From positions 1 through 64,000 of the forward strand of contig NZ_AAVU01000009.1 of the NCBI RefSeq assembly GCF_000169095.1: 64,000 bases of DNA. The letters run 5' to 3'. Below the pieces are notes generated by a model. The model made no database searches. It saw only the letters and a program-made list of their open reading frames with translations, and was not told the origin of the DNA. Source of the DNA: Lyngbya sp. PCC 8106 (GTDB lineage: Bacteria; Cyanobacteriota; Cyanobacteriia; Cyanobacteriales; Microcoleaceae). Positions 27,483-37,096 of the stretch are shown one piece after another. The stretch's first letter is position 1. Every line of letters begins with the position of its first letter. A program made the translations under genes and the position numbers.

Positions 27483-27666
27483 ATGATAGAATAATAACCG
27501 CCATCTGTGTTGCATTTTTGGCTTTTATTCTTGATTCTGGGGGTTCGCGATCGCAACCCGGAAAAGTGTAACAAATAACAGATTCGCCCGATGAACGCAG
27601 AGTTAGGTTGTTCTCAACCGCTCAACTCCGCTAGATTAACCTCTTTGCATCCTGGATGTTATTCCC

Positions 27667-28230
27667 GTGACCGACCCCGTTTTTTGGCTTGGCTTATCTA
27701 TCCTACTGGTTGCTGCCAGTCTGAGTGCTGTGTTAATTGCGGCTTTGCCTGCCTTCCAAGCCCTAGCCCGAGCCGCTCGTAGTCTCGAAAAGCTCACCGA
27801 TACATTGTCTCGAGAATTTCCGCCCACTCTAGAAGCCATTCGGATGACTGGATTAGAAATTAGCGAACTGACCGATGATGTCAGCGAAGGCGTTCAAAGT
27901 GCAGGTCAAGTGGTTAAACAAGTTGATCGCAGTATTGATAGTGCCAAAAAACAAGCTCAGAAGGTACAAAGCACAACAGGCAATGTTTTCACAGGGTTTA
28001 AAGTGGCGTGGAACACATTTCGCCGACCAAACCGTCGCCCCGTTGAGCGCCTTTCCCCCTCGACTCCCCCCATTTCTCCGATCAAAAAACATTCTAATCC
28101 AGACTTAGAAGCACCTTACAGTTATAGTAACCCAGAAGATTTTTATGAAGAATCGGGTAGGGAACCGGAAACACCACCCTACCCCAAATCTGAATATAAA
28201 ACCCTCAACTCTAACCGTAATGAAGGGTAG
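27667..28230 (+). CDS. DUF948 domain-containing protein
   Basis: A 187-residue protein starting at GTG 27667. An N-terminal transmembrane helix (FWLGLSILLVAASLSAVLIA) is followed by an amphipathic region of the DUF948 type (ALARAARSLEKLTDTLSRE, ISELTDDVSEGVQSAGQVVK, VDRSIDSAKKQAQK). The C-terminus is proline-rich and probably disordered. DUF948 proteins are small membrane proteins thought to act in stress or cell-envelope processes, and the function is not known. It ends 6 bp from the convergent argB stop codon. Confidence 0.8.
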   Translation: MTDPVFWLGLSILLVAASLSAVLIAALPAFQALARAARSLEKLTDTLSREFPPTLEAIRMTGLEISELTDDVSEGVQSAGQVVKQVDRSIDSAKKQAQKVQSTTGNVFTGFKVAWNTFRRPNRRPVERLSPSTPPISPIKKHSNPDLEAPYSYSNPEDFYEESGREPETPPYPKSEYKTLNSNRNEG

Positions 28231-28236
28231 AAAATT

Positions 28237-29130
28237 TTAGGATAAAAATTCCGAAGCCACTAACATTGTCCCAATACCCGCATCGGTAAAAATTTCTTGA
28301 AGTAGAGCATGAGGTGTACGACCATCAATAATATGAGCCGCCCGTACCCCTTGCGCTAAACTGCGAACACAACAGTTTACTTTGGGAATCATTCCGCCAC
28401 CGACAATTCCCTTGTCAATCAAATCTCGGGCTTCTTGAATATCGAGTTTTGCAATCAATGTCTCTGGCCGATGATAATCTTCTAAAATACCCGGAGTATC
28501 CGTCATTAAAATCAGTTTTTCAGCCCCCAAAGCTGCCGCAATTTCCCCGGCTGCGGTATCTGCATTAATATTATAAGCCTGTCCGCTATCATCAGTCGCC
28601 ACACTAGAAATCACCGGAATATAGCGATTATCGACTAACAATTCTATCAGCTTAGTATTAACACTGTTGACCTCTCCAACAAAACCAATTCCTTCTTCAC
28701 CTTGAGGTCTAGCCACAACTAAGTTAGCATCCTTTCCACATAGCCCCACCCCTAAACCACCTGCTTGGTTAATCAAAGAAACAATCTCTTTGTTTACCCG
28801 TCCTACCAAAACCATTTCCACGACATCCATCGTCGCCGCATCTGTCACCCTTAAACCATTTTTAAATTGGGGTTCAATTCCCAATTTTCCTAACCAAGTA
28901 TTAATCTCCGGGCCACCGCCATGCACCACAATAGGACGAATACCGACACAGGAAAGCAACACAATATCTCGGACCACCTGCTGCTTTAAGTGACTTTCCT
29001 TCATCGCTGCCCCGCCATACTTGACGACTATCGTCCGGTTGGCAAACTTTTGGATGTAAGGAAGGGCTTCACTAAGAACTTTTACCCGGCTCATTTCATC
29101 GGTGCTGTCAAAATCACTCTGTTTGAGCAT
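28237..29130 (-). CDS. argB: Acetylglutamate kinase
   Basis: A complete 297-residue N-acetyl-L-glutamate kinase, second step of arginine biosynthesis. Typical segments are TIVVKYGGAAM (phosphate-binding), PIVVHGGGPEINTWL, GLRVTDAATMDVVEMVL, NINADTAAGEIA and LMTDTPGIL. The length and N-terminal extension fit the hexameric, arginine-inhibited, PII-regulated cyanobacterial form. It phosphorylates N-acetylglutamate in the cytoplasm and is activated by PII under nitrogen sufficiency (family knowledge). It stands alone, convergent with the DUF948 gene. Confidence 0.97.
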   Translation of the reverse strand: MLKQSDFDSTDEMSRVKVLSEALPYIQKFANRTIVVKYGGAAMKESHLKQQVVRDIVLLSCVGIRPIVVHGGGPEINTWLGKLGIEPQFKNGLRVTDAATMDVVEMVLVGRVNKEIVSLINQAGGLGVGLCGKDANLVVARPQGEEGIGFVGEVNSVNTKLIELLVDNRYIPVISSVATDDSGQAYNINADTAAGEIAAALGAEKLILMTDTPGILEDYHRPETLIAKLDIQEARDLIDKGIVGGGMIPKVNCCVRSLAQGVRAAHIIDGRTPHALLQEIFTDAGIGTMLVASEFLS

Positions 29131-29307
29131 AACTCTCTATTGTCTAAGCTTAAAGATCAAATTTTAGCAATGTCTGTCAACATTGACCGATTTTAAAGGG
29201 TATTTTAACGTCCACCGTTGGGGGTGAAGTTTCGCGGGCAATTTTCAGTGTTTTAAATTCACCTAAAAATCTTCCTTGGGCTTCCTGTCATTTATCTTCT
29301 GCCTTAT

Positions 29308-29853
29308 TTAAGAGAAGTAATTCATAGAATCTGAAGGTTTCATTAATTCCCACCAACGATTGAGCGGAAAGTAAATAACTGGCGCCCACAAACTACTCAA
29401 AATGGCTGAACTCAGAGCCACCTGTTGTTGATATAACCATAAATCCACCAAAGTATGATCACCCATTTGACTAAATTGTAAAGCTCTAATAGTCTCCACT
29501 AAAATTGCCATTCCAAACACAATTAAAGCAACTGAAATAAAATCTTCCTGCATTTTCTTCATCAGATGCTTATAAATCAAAACAGTCAAAACTCCAACCA
29601 GCATAAACGAAAAAATATGACTCGGATCAGAAGCCGTCATTCCATCTAAAATCAATCCTAAAACCAACCCGGCAATTGCCGCAGAAAATAGCGATCGCTT
29701 CAAACTCCAAGCGACTAGCCAAATTAATAGCCAGTTCGGTTTAATCCCCAACAATTCCATACCCGGTATGGGAGCTAATACCGCCAAAACACAAAGAATT
29801 ATAGAAAGAACAGTGACAGCATAATTAATAATTTGACGAGCCAACACAAGCAC
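29308..29853 (-). CDS. mreD: Rod-shape-determining protein MreD
   Basis: A 181-residue integral membrane protein with about five helices (YAVTVLSIILCVLAVLAPIP, LLIWLVAWSLKRSLFSAAIA, IFSFMLVGVLTVLIYKHL). It starts at GTG. Sequence alone is weakly conserved in MreD. Its place directly after mreC and mreB on the same strand (67 bp from mreC) makes the assignment firm. MreD is a membrane component of the elongasome that guides lateral wall growth with MreB and MreC. Confidence 0.9.
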   Translation of the reverse strand: MLVLARQIINYAVTVLSIILCVLAVLAPIPGMELLGIKPNWLLIWLVAWSLKRSLFSAAIAGLVLGLILDGMTASDPSHIFSFMLVGVLTVLIYKHLMKKMQEDFISVALIVFGMAILVETIRALQFSQMGDHTLVDLWLYQQQVALSSAILSSLWAPVIYFPLNRWWELMKPSDSMNYFS

Positions 29854-29920
29854 TACTCCAATACAATCAAGAATTAGACAATCTCTATAAAAAAGTTGAG
29901 AACAAATTTTTTAACAACTT

Positions 29921-30736
29921 TTAATTCCCCACTTTTTGAGTCGATTTCGGATTCGGATAAACAACAACCCATTCCAACGAACCCAAAGGCACAAAAAACT
30001 CAATCACCGCTTCCGGTGCAGGAGCTTTATTAATATCAACCGAAACCACCTTACCCACTGGCCAACCTGCCGGGAAAATTTGGCTAAACGCAGAAGTTAC
30101 AACGACATCATCCGGCTTCACCTTCGGAACATTGTCAAAGAACTCCATCACCCCTTCGTTGCTCCCTTGACCTTTGAGATAACCCATTTGACGAGTGCGA
30201 CTCACCGCCACCCCGACTCGGCTAGTGGGATCACTCAACAATAATACCTGACTGGTATGGGGCGTAACGCTGACAATTCGACCCACAAATCCTCCTGGCC
30301 CCATGACCAAATCATCAGCTTTGATGCCACTTTTGCTCCCTCGTCCCAAGGTCACTTGCTGCCACCAATGTTCAGCACTACGGGCAATAACTGGAGCGAC
30401 AACTCCTTTATCATTAGGTTTAGACGAAACATAGCCCAATAATTTTTGCAGATTTTGATTTTGACTGTCTAGATCCTTAACTTTGGCTTCTAACTCCTCA
30501 ATACGGGCATTTAACACCTTCGCCTGTTCCTGAACCGTCACGAGCTGTTCTGATGACTGCTGAAACGGGCGACTCACCCAATAATAGATTTCAAACAATG
30601 CCGCCCCCTGAGTTTGCCGTACCAGCCACGCTGTTGCCACCGCTAAACCCAAAAGTGTCAATTGCGATCCATGTCGATTCCACCAACTCCTTGTATTCAT
30701 CAAACTTTCTCCTAAATCTGAGCCAGCATTCTCCAA
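29921..30736 (-). CDS. mreC: Rod-shape-determining protein MreC
   Basis: A 271-residue protein. Order of parts: short cytoplasmic N-terminus, one transmembrane helix (LTLLGLAVATAWLVRQ), a coiled coil (QEQAKVLNARIEELEAKVKD and on to ~95), and the extracytoplasmic MreC beta-barrel domain (VAPVIARSAEHWWQQVTLGR, DDLVMGPGGFVGRIVSV, SDPTSRVGVAVSRTRQMG). Start codons at 30736 or at the internal ATG 30700 (MNTRSWWNRHG) are both possible; the latter matches common MreC starts. It acts with MreB and MreD in cell elongation. Confidence 0.95.
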   Translation of the reverse strand: MENAGSDLGESLMNTRSWWNRHGSQLTLLGLAVATAWLVRQTQGAALFEIYYWVSRPFQQSSEQLVTVQEQAKVLNARIEELEAKVKDLDSQNQNLQKLLGYVSSKPNDKGVVAPVIARSAEHWWQQVTLGRGSKSGIKADDLVMGPGGFVGRIVSVTPHTSQVLLLSDPTSRVGVAVSRTRQMGYLKGQGSNEGVMEFFDNVPKVKPDDVVVTSAFSQIFPAGWPVGKVVSVDINKAPAPEAVIEFFVPLGSLEWVVVYPNPKSTQKVGN

Positions 30737-30961
30737 TATTAGAATTAGAAATCCATCTCTTTGAGGAAGAACATCTTCACCGTCAATAGTTTAGGTCTTA
30801 GGAATCGGATCTGGGGGGTTGAGGGTTTGTGACTCATTCCTCATTCCTAATCCCTAAAAAACGGGTCATGGGTTAGGGTTAACTGATGTTCATCCGTCAC
30901 ACTCATCGCTTGTTTGTCGGAGAGACACGACCTTGCGTATCTCAACCTCAGTCTTTATGAA

Positions 30962-32005
30962 CTACACATTACGAGATCGCGCGGCAAACACCCGTTCAAG
31001 TTGCTTCGGATTTTCCAAAACCCGTCCCGTTCCCAAAACAACACAGGAAAGCGGATCAGCCGCAATATGAGTCACAATTCCCGTTTCGTGACTAATTAAA
31101 GTATCAATCCCTTTCATCAAAGCCCCCCCTCCAGCTAACATAATGCCTCGATCGACGATATCAGCAGCGAGTTCAGGGGGAGTTCGTTCGAGAGTGCGTT
31201 TAACCGCATCTAGAATAATAGACAGCGGTTCTGTCATACTTTCACGAACTTCCGGGGCTTTAATCGTTACAGTCCGAGGTAAACCCGATAATAAATGAAT
31301 TCCCCGCACCTCCATGATGCTTTCCTCATCCTCATAGGTCGGATAAGCCGAACCCATGTTAATCTTGAGTTCTTCAGCCGTTTGTTCTCCAATGACTAAA
31401 TTATGAACCTTTTTCATATAATGGATGATGGCTTGATTGAGTTCATCTCCAGCAATACGAACCGATTCACTGAGAACTGTGCCTTGTAAGCTGATAATCG
31501 CGACTTCTGTTGTGCCTCCACCGATGTCTACAATCATATTCCCCGTCGGATCAGTCACAGGCAGTCCCGCCCCAATAGCAGCCGCTATCGGTTCATCAAT
31601 TAAGCGCACATCCCGAGCACCTGCTTGCAAAGCCGCTTCCATCACAGCCCGTCGTTCTACCCCTGTAACTCCACTCGGAATGCCAATGATAATTCGAGGT
31701 GCGATCAAAGTTTTGCCCTGATGCACTCGTCGAATAAAATACTTCAACATCTGTTCAGCATAGTCAAAGTCCGCAATCACACCATCCCGCAGGGGTCGTA
31801 ATGCGATGACGTTATTGGGTGTTCGACCCAACATTTTTTTCGCATCTGTTCCGATCGCGAGGGGAATTTTATCCTCTTGATCGATAGCAACCACGGAGGG
31901 TTCTTGAAGAACAATACCCTGGCCGGAAACATAAATTAAAGTGTTTGCAGTCCCGAGATCAATACCCATATCTCGTGACAAGGAAAAGCGATTTAGAAGA
32001 CCCAC
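30962..32005 (-). CDS. mreB: Cell-shape actin homologue MreB
   Basis: A complete 347-residue MreB. The actin-fold phosphate loops and adenosine motif are visible: DMGIDLGTANTLIYVSGQG, MIVDIGGGTTEVAIISL and GIMLAGGGALMKGIDTLI. The hydrophobic N-terminal stretch for membrane contact is weak here (MGLLNRFSLSR). It forms membrane-associated filaments that organise wall synthesis. Gene order mreB-mreC-mreD is conserved, with a 225-bp gap to mreC that contains short TCATTCC repeats. Confidence 0.98.
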   Translation of the reverse strand: MGLLNRFSLSRDMGIDLGTANTLIYVSGQGIVLQEPSVVAIDQEDKIPLAIGTDAKKMLGRTPNNVIALRPLRDGVIADFDYAEQMLKYFIRRVHQGKTLIAPRIIIGIPSGVTGVERRAVMEAALQAGARDVRLIDEPIAAAIGAGLPVTDPTGNMIVDIGGGTTEVAIISLQGTVLSESVRIAGDELNQAIIHYMKKVHNLVIGEQTAEELKINMGSAYPTYEDEESIMEVRGIHLLSGLPRTVTIKAPEVRESMTEPLSIILDAVKRTLERTPPELAADIVDRGIMLAGGGALMKGIDTLISHETGIVTHIAADPLSCVVLGTGRVLENPKQLERVFAARSRNV

Positions 32006-32526
32006 CGTTTTTTTGCCCCTCTAGTCAATATCAATAATTTTTTTTACAGTCCAACTCTATGACGATCTAGACCACATCGTACCCTAATGGCTGACTGAGT
32101 TTCTGATCTCAATCCCAACAGATGCCTTTAGCAGATTTTCATTTGGTCAAAAATAAACTCGCTCACCCCAAGTTTGTTCTGGAATTCCCTTAACTTGCAG
32201 AGTGCGATCGCTTTTTCTGCCATCTTTGCTTTCTACTTCTGAGGTCGCTTAAGTGATACCGGAAGCTACTCGCACAACTTGAGGGAATCGATGTGGATTG
32301 TATTATGTTTTGTAGCAAGAGTCTAGTCCCTGGGAAAGGTGGGGTAGTTTTATTCTCGATCTAAAATTTGATTGATGGGGAGCAGAGGGGGTGGATCTTA
32401 ACTCGGGAAGCGAGTGATCGCAGGCATCGTCTTTTCAAGGCGGTGTACCGATGATCTCCCAACTTCTGCCTTACAATAGATATACAATCTCAAGTGTCGC
32501 AAAATTCAAGTCAAGATTGAAGTCAA
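32006..32526. other. Gap between divergent mreB and ssb
   Basis: 521 bp with no convincing ORF on either strand. It must contain promoters for both mreB (minus) and ssb (plus). One GCGATCGCT site lies near 32203. No RNA or repeat family was recognised. Confidence 0.4.
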
Positions 32527-32889
32527 ATGAGTCTGAATATCGTTACTCTTGTGGGTCGTGTCGGTGGAGACCCTGATGTTAAATATTTTGAGTCGGGTAA
32601 AGTCGTTTGTAATCTGACCTTAGCGGTTAACCGTCGTACTCGTCGTACGGATGAACCCGACTGGTTTAATTTGGAAATGTGGGATAAAACCGCAGAAATC
32701 GCGGCTAACTATGTTCGTAAAGGAAGTTTAATCGGCGTTAAAGGTTCGCTGAAGTTTGACTATTGGGAAGATCGGGCGACCGGAGTACAACGTTCTAAGC
32801 CCGTGATTCGAGTTGAGCAACTTGAGTTATTGGGATCTAAGCGGGATAATAACGAGAACATGGCACAATCGAGCTATGAAGAATTTTAA
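32527..32889 (+). CDS. ssb: Single-stranded DNA-binding protein (short form)
   Basis: A 120-residue SSB with one OB-fold (LNIVTLVGRVGGDPDVKYFE, CNLTLAVNRRTRR, PDWFNLEMWDKTAEIAANYV, GVKGSLKFDYWEDRATG). It lacks the long glycine/proline linker of standard bacterial SSB and ends SSYEEF, which keeps only an acidic-hydrophobic tip for partner binding. Short SSB of this kind is usual in cyanobacteria. It protects single-stranded DNA in replication and repair. Confidence 0.92.
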   Translation: MSLNIVTLVGRVGGDPDVKYFESGKVVCNLTLAVNRRTRRTDEPDWFNLEMWDKTAEIAANYVRKGSLIGVKGSLKFDYWEDRATGVQRSKPVIRVEQLELLGSKRDNNENMAQSSYEEF

Positions 32890-32955
32890 CTCGGCTTGAG
32901 TTGAGTTAGAAGTTGAATTGACGTGTTGTTTGTTACTCCATAATTGATTGTCAGC

Positions 32956-33483
32956 GTGAGTTTAGAGACTTTAGAACAAATTCAAACCGAGTACCGATGT
33001 GGAAAAAATGCCTTTGAACGAGGCCGCTATCGTCAGTCTGTAGAACATTTGGAGACGGCAAGAGATTTAGTCGAAAAAAATACTCGTTTGGGTGGAGAAG
33101 TTCAAATTTGGCTAGCAACGGCTTATCAAGCGATTGGTCAGCGCGAAAATGCGATCGCCCTCTGCCGAAAACTGATTCGTCATCCGAGTATGGAGACAAG
33201 CAAACAATCCCGTCGTTTACTCGAAATTTTGGAAGCCCCAGAATTGAACAGTAATCTGGAAGGATTGATTGAGATTCCCGACATGAGTGGGATTGAAGAT
33301 AATGAGCGCCCGATCAAAATTCTCCAAAAAACTCGTTCCTCAACTTCCCGTTCATCCTCTACCCCAGAGCTATTTCCTGAACCCATTGATCTCAGTCAGG
33401 TGAATACTCGAGAAAATGGCTTTCTGGGGATCGCCTTAGTTGCTATCATCGCTGTTCTGAGTGGATTATTCTTTTTCTACTAA
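32956..33483 (+). CDS. TPR-like protein with C-terminal membrane anchor
   Basis: The start is taken at GTG 32956 (MSLETLEQIQTEYRCGKNAF); an upstream TTG in frame is less likely. The first ~95 residues form two to three TPR-like helical hairpins (KNAFERGRYRQSVEHLETAR, VQIWLATAYQAIGQRENAIA). A Ser/Pro-rich linker follows, and the protein ends in one transmembrane helix (GFLGIALVAIIAVLSGLFFF). The arrangement suggests a tail-anchored scaffold with the TPRs in the cytoplasm. Partners are unknown. It lies 66 bp after ssb on the same strand. Confidence 0.75.
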   Translation: MSLETLEQIQTEYRCGKNAFERGRYRQSVEHLETARDLVEKNTRLGGEVQIWLATAYQAIGQRENAIALCRKLIRHPSMETSKQSRRLLEILEAPELNSNLEGLIEIPDMSGIEDNERPIKILQKTRSSTSRSSSTPELFPEPIDLSQVNTRENGFLGIALVAIIAVLSGLFFFY

Positions 33484-33556
33484 TCTCGTTGTGATACAGA
33501 ATAACGATTGAACTGGGATAGACTAAATTAGTATCCGAATCGTCACGTCAGTATAA

Positions 33557-34510
33557 ATGGAACGTGAAACTCCAGACCTAGAGACTATCAAGCACCAGCT
33601 AATGAGTCTAAATCGACCGAAAAAGCCAAAAATGCTGGTCGTCGATGATGAGCCAGATAATCTTGATTTGCTCTATCGTACTTTTAGACGGAACTTTAAC
33701 GTCTTTAAGGCAGAAAGCGGCATTCGCGCTCTAGAAATCTTAGAAGCTGAAGGAGAAGTCGCTGTGATTATCTCCGATCAACGAATGCCTGAAATGAAAG
33801 GAACAGAGTTTCTGAGCAAAACAGTGCGCTCGTTTCCCAACACGGTGCGAATTATCCTGACAGGCTTCACTGACATCGAAGATCTAGTGGATGCCATTAA
33901 CTCTGGCCAAGTCTATAAATACATTACCAAGCCTTGGGATCCCAATGAACTCAAAACGGTTGTCCAACGGGCTGCCGAAACCTATGAACTCTTAAACCAA
34001 CGAACGGCTGAATTACAATACGCCCAAAAACAAACTCGACTCTTAGGGACGATTATGCAAGTGGCTCAAGAGTCTCAACCTCTAGGGGTGAGTTTCCAGG
34101 CGATGGCAACAGCTATTGGTGAGAATTTTCAAACAGATGTGTGTATTCTTCAGCAAGTGAGCGAAAATACCTTAACAACAGTTGAGGGTATCTATAGCAG
34201 TAGTGGGACAGCGGAAAATTGGTTGTCAGATGATCCTCTAGCTCAAGCCGCGTTGTCTAGCGGAAACATACAAGCCTCAATTAATATTCCTAGAGATGGG
34301 GCGCTCTCCGAGGTACAACATTACCAAACTTCTGAAATTCAATCACACATTACGATTCCGGTGAGTTTTCGAGAGAAAAATGTCGCCCTCCTCTCCCTTC
34401 AGTGGAAACAACCTTGTCAACTGACTCCAGAAGAACTTGATCCTTTGCAGTGGGTTGCTCAAGCGATCGCATTGGTACTGATCAGTGTCAACTCGGATGT
34501 CTCTGCTTAA
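33557..34510 (+). CDS. Two-component response regulator: receiver plus GAF-like domain
   Basis: 317 residues. The receiver domain spans ~25-140: acidic pocket VVDDEPDN, phosphorylated Asp74 (IISDQRMPEMKG), ILTGF, and the lysine in YKYITKPWDPNELK. The YITKPW form is typical of receivers coupled to HD-GYP or cyclase outputs. Here the output is instead a coiled linker (YELLNQRTAELQYAQKQ) and a C-terminal GAF-like domain (~165-310) without an obvious catalytic or DNA-binding region. It may act through protein contacts or ligand sensing. No kinase gene is adjacent. Confidence 0.82.
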   Translation: MERETPDLETIKHQLMSLNRPKKPKMLVVDDEPDNLDLLYRTFRRNFNVFKAESGIRALEILEAEGEVAVIISDQRMPEMKGTEFLSKTVRSFPNTVRIILTGFTDIEDLVDAINSGQVYKYITKPWDPNELKTVVQRAAETYELLNQRTAELQYAQKQTRLLGTIMQVAQESQPLGVSFQAMATAIGENFQTDVCILQQVSENTLTTVEGIYSSSGTAENWLSDDPLAQAALSSGNIQASINIPRDGALSEVQHYQTSEIQSHITIPVSFREKNVALLSLQWKQPCQLTPEELDPLQWVAQAIALVLISVNSDVSA

Positions 34511-34936
34511 TATCCAAATCAAGGGTAAAGGAATAATCCTTGTTCTCAGGATGTGAATCTGTTTTGGGGATCACATCCTCTGGACTCAGCCGAGTGCTAG
34601 GAAAAGCGGGCTTTCTGGGTCACATTGAATGGAGAGTATCGAGGGTTTGATTGTCCCGACATCAGCCACTTGACGAGGAGAGTCGGTTAGCTGATATTTT
34701 GGGAATAAACATCTGTTTAGAGATAGATAAAACCTGTATTGTAGATCAAAACCGAATTTAGCTTGGGAATGATCAGTCCAGCAATTGGGGCTTGAGAATC
34801 CCGATTCAATCGGTAACAATGACTCAAAGACTGCCCAGAAAGAGTTTTTGGTGTTTAAATATCATCTCTGTGTTGATCAACCCGATAGCAAGAGATTTCT
34901 GGCTCCATTCAGTTTAATGCTGGTGTTAGGGAATGC
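34511..34936. other. Gap upstream of the CapA-like gene
   Basis: 426 bp without a convincing gene. Short open frames on both strands have no codon-level or domain support. No repeat or RNA was recognised. Confidence 0.4.
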
Positions 34937-36919
34937 GTGTATATGGTGTATGCAGAACATTTATCTCAACCGTCTATTTTTGATTTAGCTCGCTCTGGTG
35001 ATTTTCAAGCGATCAACTACCTGATCAACAGTTATCTCAGACCTCAAGGGATTTATGCTCAGGTTGGTCGAGAACGACAAGGACGCTTGCAGGTCTTAAT
35101 CGAGTTTCAAACTGAACCCGTCGCTGAACGTATTATTAAATTTATTTGTCATCTTCTCTGGAAGCTGAACTCTCCGACTGTCGAAGGTGTGCAAATTGTG
35201 GGCCGCTATACGGGTGATCCGGCTGTTTTATGGAAGCAGTCGGTTCGGATTGTTACCCCGGCTAACCAGGTGCGGCGAAGCCCTCGCAGTCGAACGATTG
35301 AGTCCCTCAAATTCAGAACATTCCGTACTCTACTGATGATGGGTTCGGCTCTGAGCGCCTTTATCTTGGGATGTTGGGTGAGCTATTATGAAGTATCGGC
35401 TCAACTTCCTCAAGTTCCTACACCAGCTCAAGAAAACGTCGTTTCCCCGACACTACCTCCGAAGCGTCCGGAGCAAGTTCAAGCGGCTTTGGAAGTTGTT
35501 CCAGTGGTTCAGCAGACCACGATTCAAAAACCCCATGACCCTACCGTGACCTTAATGTTTGGGGGAGATGTGACTCTTTCTGACCATTTTGAAACTGTTG
35601 TCGGTGATGATCATACTTGGGCTTTTGAAAAACTGGATGAATACCGTGAGGTCGATGTGGCTATGGTGAATTTAGAAAATCCCTTAACCCGTTCAACGCT
35701 ACGCCGTCCGAATAAGCAGTTTAATTTTAAAGCCGACCCAGAGGCTGTGCAAGTGCTGACCAGTGGGGGAGTTGATCTGGTTAACCTTGCCAATAACCAT
35801 GCGATGGATTATGAAGCCGAGGGATTGATTGAAACTCTAGAAACCCTAGAAAACTCTGGCATTCATGCGATTGGGGCAGGTCGGGATCTCAAAGAAGCAC
35901 GACGTCCGGAGATTCTTGAGGTTAAAGGTCAGCGAATTGCCTACTTTGGCTATTATGATGCTGATTTTCATGCGGCGGGTGAAGACAGTCCCGGCACAAA
36001 TCCTCGTTATGATGAGCGAGTTGCAGCTGATATTCAAGCGGTTCGAGATCAGGTAGATTGGATTATTGTGAACTATCATTGGGGAGTGGAATTGGCGAAC
36101 TATCCCGGTGACTGGCAAATCGAACTGGCTCGATTTACGATTGACCAGGGAGCCGATTTGGTTGTTGGACATCATCCCCATGTCTTGCAGGGTGCGGAAA
36201 TTTATAAAGGTCGGCCGATTGTTTATTCTTTGGGAAACTTTATTTTTGGGGGGAATAGTCGCAACGATTATGATACCGCCGTACTGAAAGTTTCCTTGAA
36301 AGCTGATCAGAAGATGAAAGTGGAATTTTTACCTGTAGAAGTTCGGCAATATCAGGCGAAAATTGTCAGAGGTAAAAAGGGAGATGAGATTTTACAAAAC
36401 GTTGAGCGTCTATCTCGCATTTTTGACCAACCGATGAATTCTCCGATGGTATTGGATGCTCCTCGATCAGGGTTACGTACAGTGGAGAGAAAACCTGTTA
36501 CTCCTGTTGCACCTCAGCTGCCGAATTTGTCTGAGTCCACTGAACAATTGGTGACACCGGAAGCTCTAGAGGATGTTGGAGATGAAGTTGAGGCTCAATC
36601 GGATCAACCTGAAACGGTGAATTTACCGCCTCGGTTAGATGCAGCTTCTTCTAGTTCTGATTCTCTTAAACCCTATATTCACGACCCTTTTATTAAAGAT
36701 CCGTTTATCTCCATTCCCCCAAAAACTCCCCAACCTCCATCAACTTCTCACCGTTACAATGATTCTATCAGTCCGATCTCGTTTGCTCTGTTCAAGTCAG
36801 ATCTTGAGACTGATGATCAGCTTTCGGTATCAACTCAAATCACGGCCGCCTCTGACAAGGTTCGGGTTGATTTACCTCCAATGGTTCGACGGGTTCAAAA
36901 CTCGGCTTTTTACGATTGA
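34937..36919 (+). CDS. CapA-family metallophosphatase-like protein
   Basis: 660 residues. A cytoplasmic N-terminal part (~1-130) begins YAEHLSQPSIFDLARSGDFQ and resembles a small conserved cyanobacterial domain. It is followed by a transmembrane helix at ~133-152 (TLLMMGSALSAFILGCWVSY). The CapA/PGA_cap domain (~203-440) has VTLMFGGDVTLSD, VAMVNLENPLTRS, VNLANNHAMDYEAEGL, IIVNYHWGVELANYPGDW, VVGHHPHVLQGAE and YSLGNFIFGG. CapA-type proteins take part in poly-gamma-glutamate or capsule synthesis, though the catalytic role is unclear. A long disordered Pro/Ser-rich tail follows. The start at GTG 34937 is the best in-frame choice. Confidence 0.85.
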   Translation: MYMVYAEHLSQPSIFDLARSGDFQAINYLINSYLRPQGIYAQVGRERQGRLQVLIEFQTEPVAERIIKFICHLLWKLNSPTVEGVQIVGRYTGDPAVLWKQSVRIVTPANQVRRSPRSRTIESLKFRTFRTLLMMGSALSAFILGCWVSYYEVSAQLPQVPTPAQENVVSPTLPPKRPEQVQAALEVVPVVQQTTIQKPHDPTVTLMFGGDVTLSDHFETVVGDDHTWAFEKLDEYREVDVAMVNLENPLTRSTLRRPNKQFNFKADPEAVQVLTSGGVDLVNLANNHAMDYEAEGLIETLETLENSGIHAIGAGRDLKEARRPEILEVKGQRIAYFGYYDADFHAAGEDSPGTNPRYDERVAADIQAVRDQVDWIIVNYHWGVELANYPGDWQIELARFTIDQGADLVVGHHPHVLQGAEIYKGRPIVYSLGNFIFGGNSRNDYDTAVLKVSLKADQKMKVEFLPVEVRQYQAKIVRGKKGDEILQNVERLSRIFDQPMNSPMVLDAPRSGLRTVERKPVTPVAPQLPNLSESTEQLVTPEALEDVGDEVEAQSDQPETVNLPPRLDAASSSSDSLKPYIHDPFIKDPFISIPPKTPQPPSTSHRYNDSISPISFALFKSDLETDDQLSVSTQITAASDKVRVDLPPMVRRVQNSAFYD

Positions 36920-37096
36920 GGAGTAGACATCATCGCCTTAGTTCTATTTCTACGATGATTCGAGAACTAAGCTAAGGTGAGAGCATAGGCCTAGAATGTT
37001 AAGGTTTACTCTCAACGGACTGGCTTTGTGCGACAATAGCTAGGCATTCTTCTGTTGAACAACTTTGGCTCAGTTTTATACTACTGACAAATCACT

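Noticed and set aside
34785..34988. 67-codon plus-strand ORF upstream of the CapA-like gene
   Set aside because: It overlaps the CapA-like start in another frame and shows no recognisable domain or ribosome binding site.
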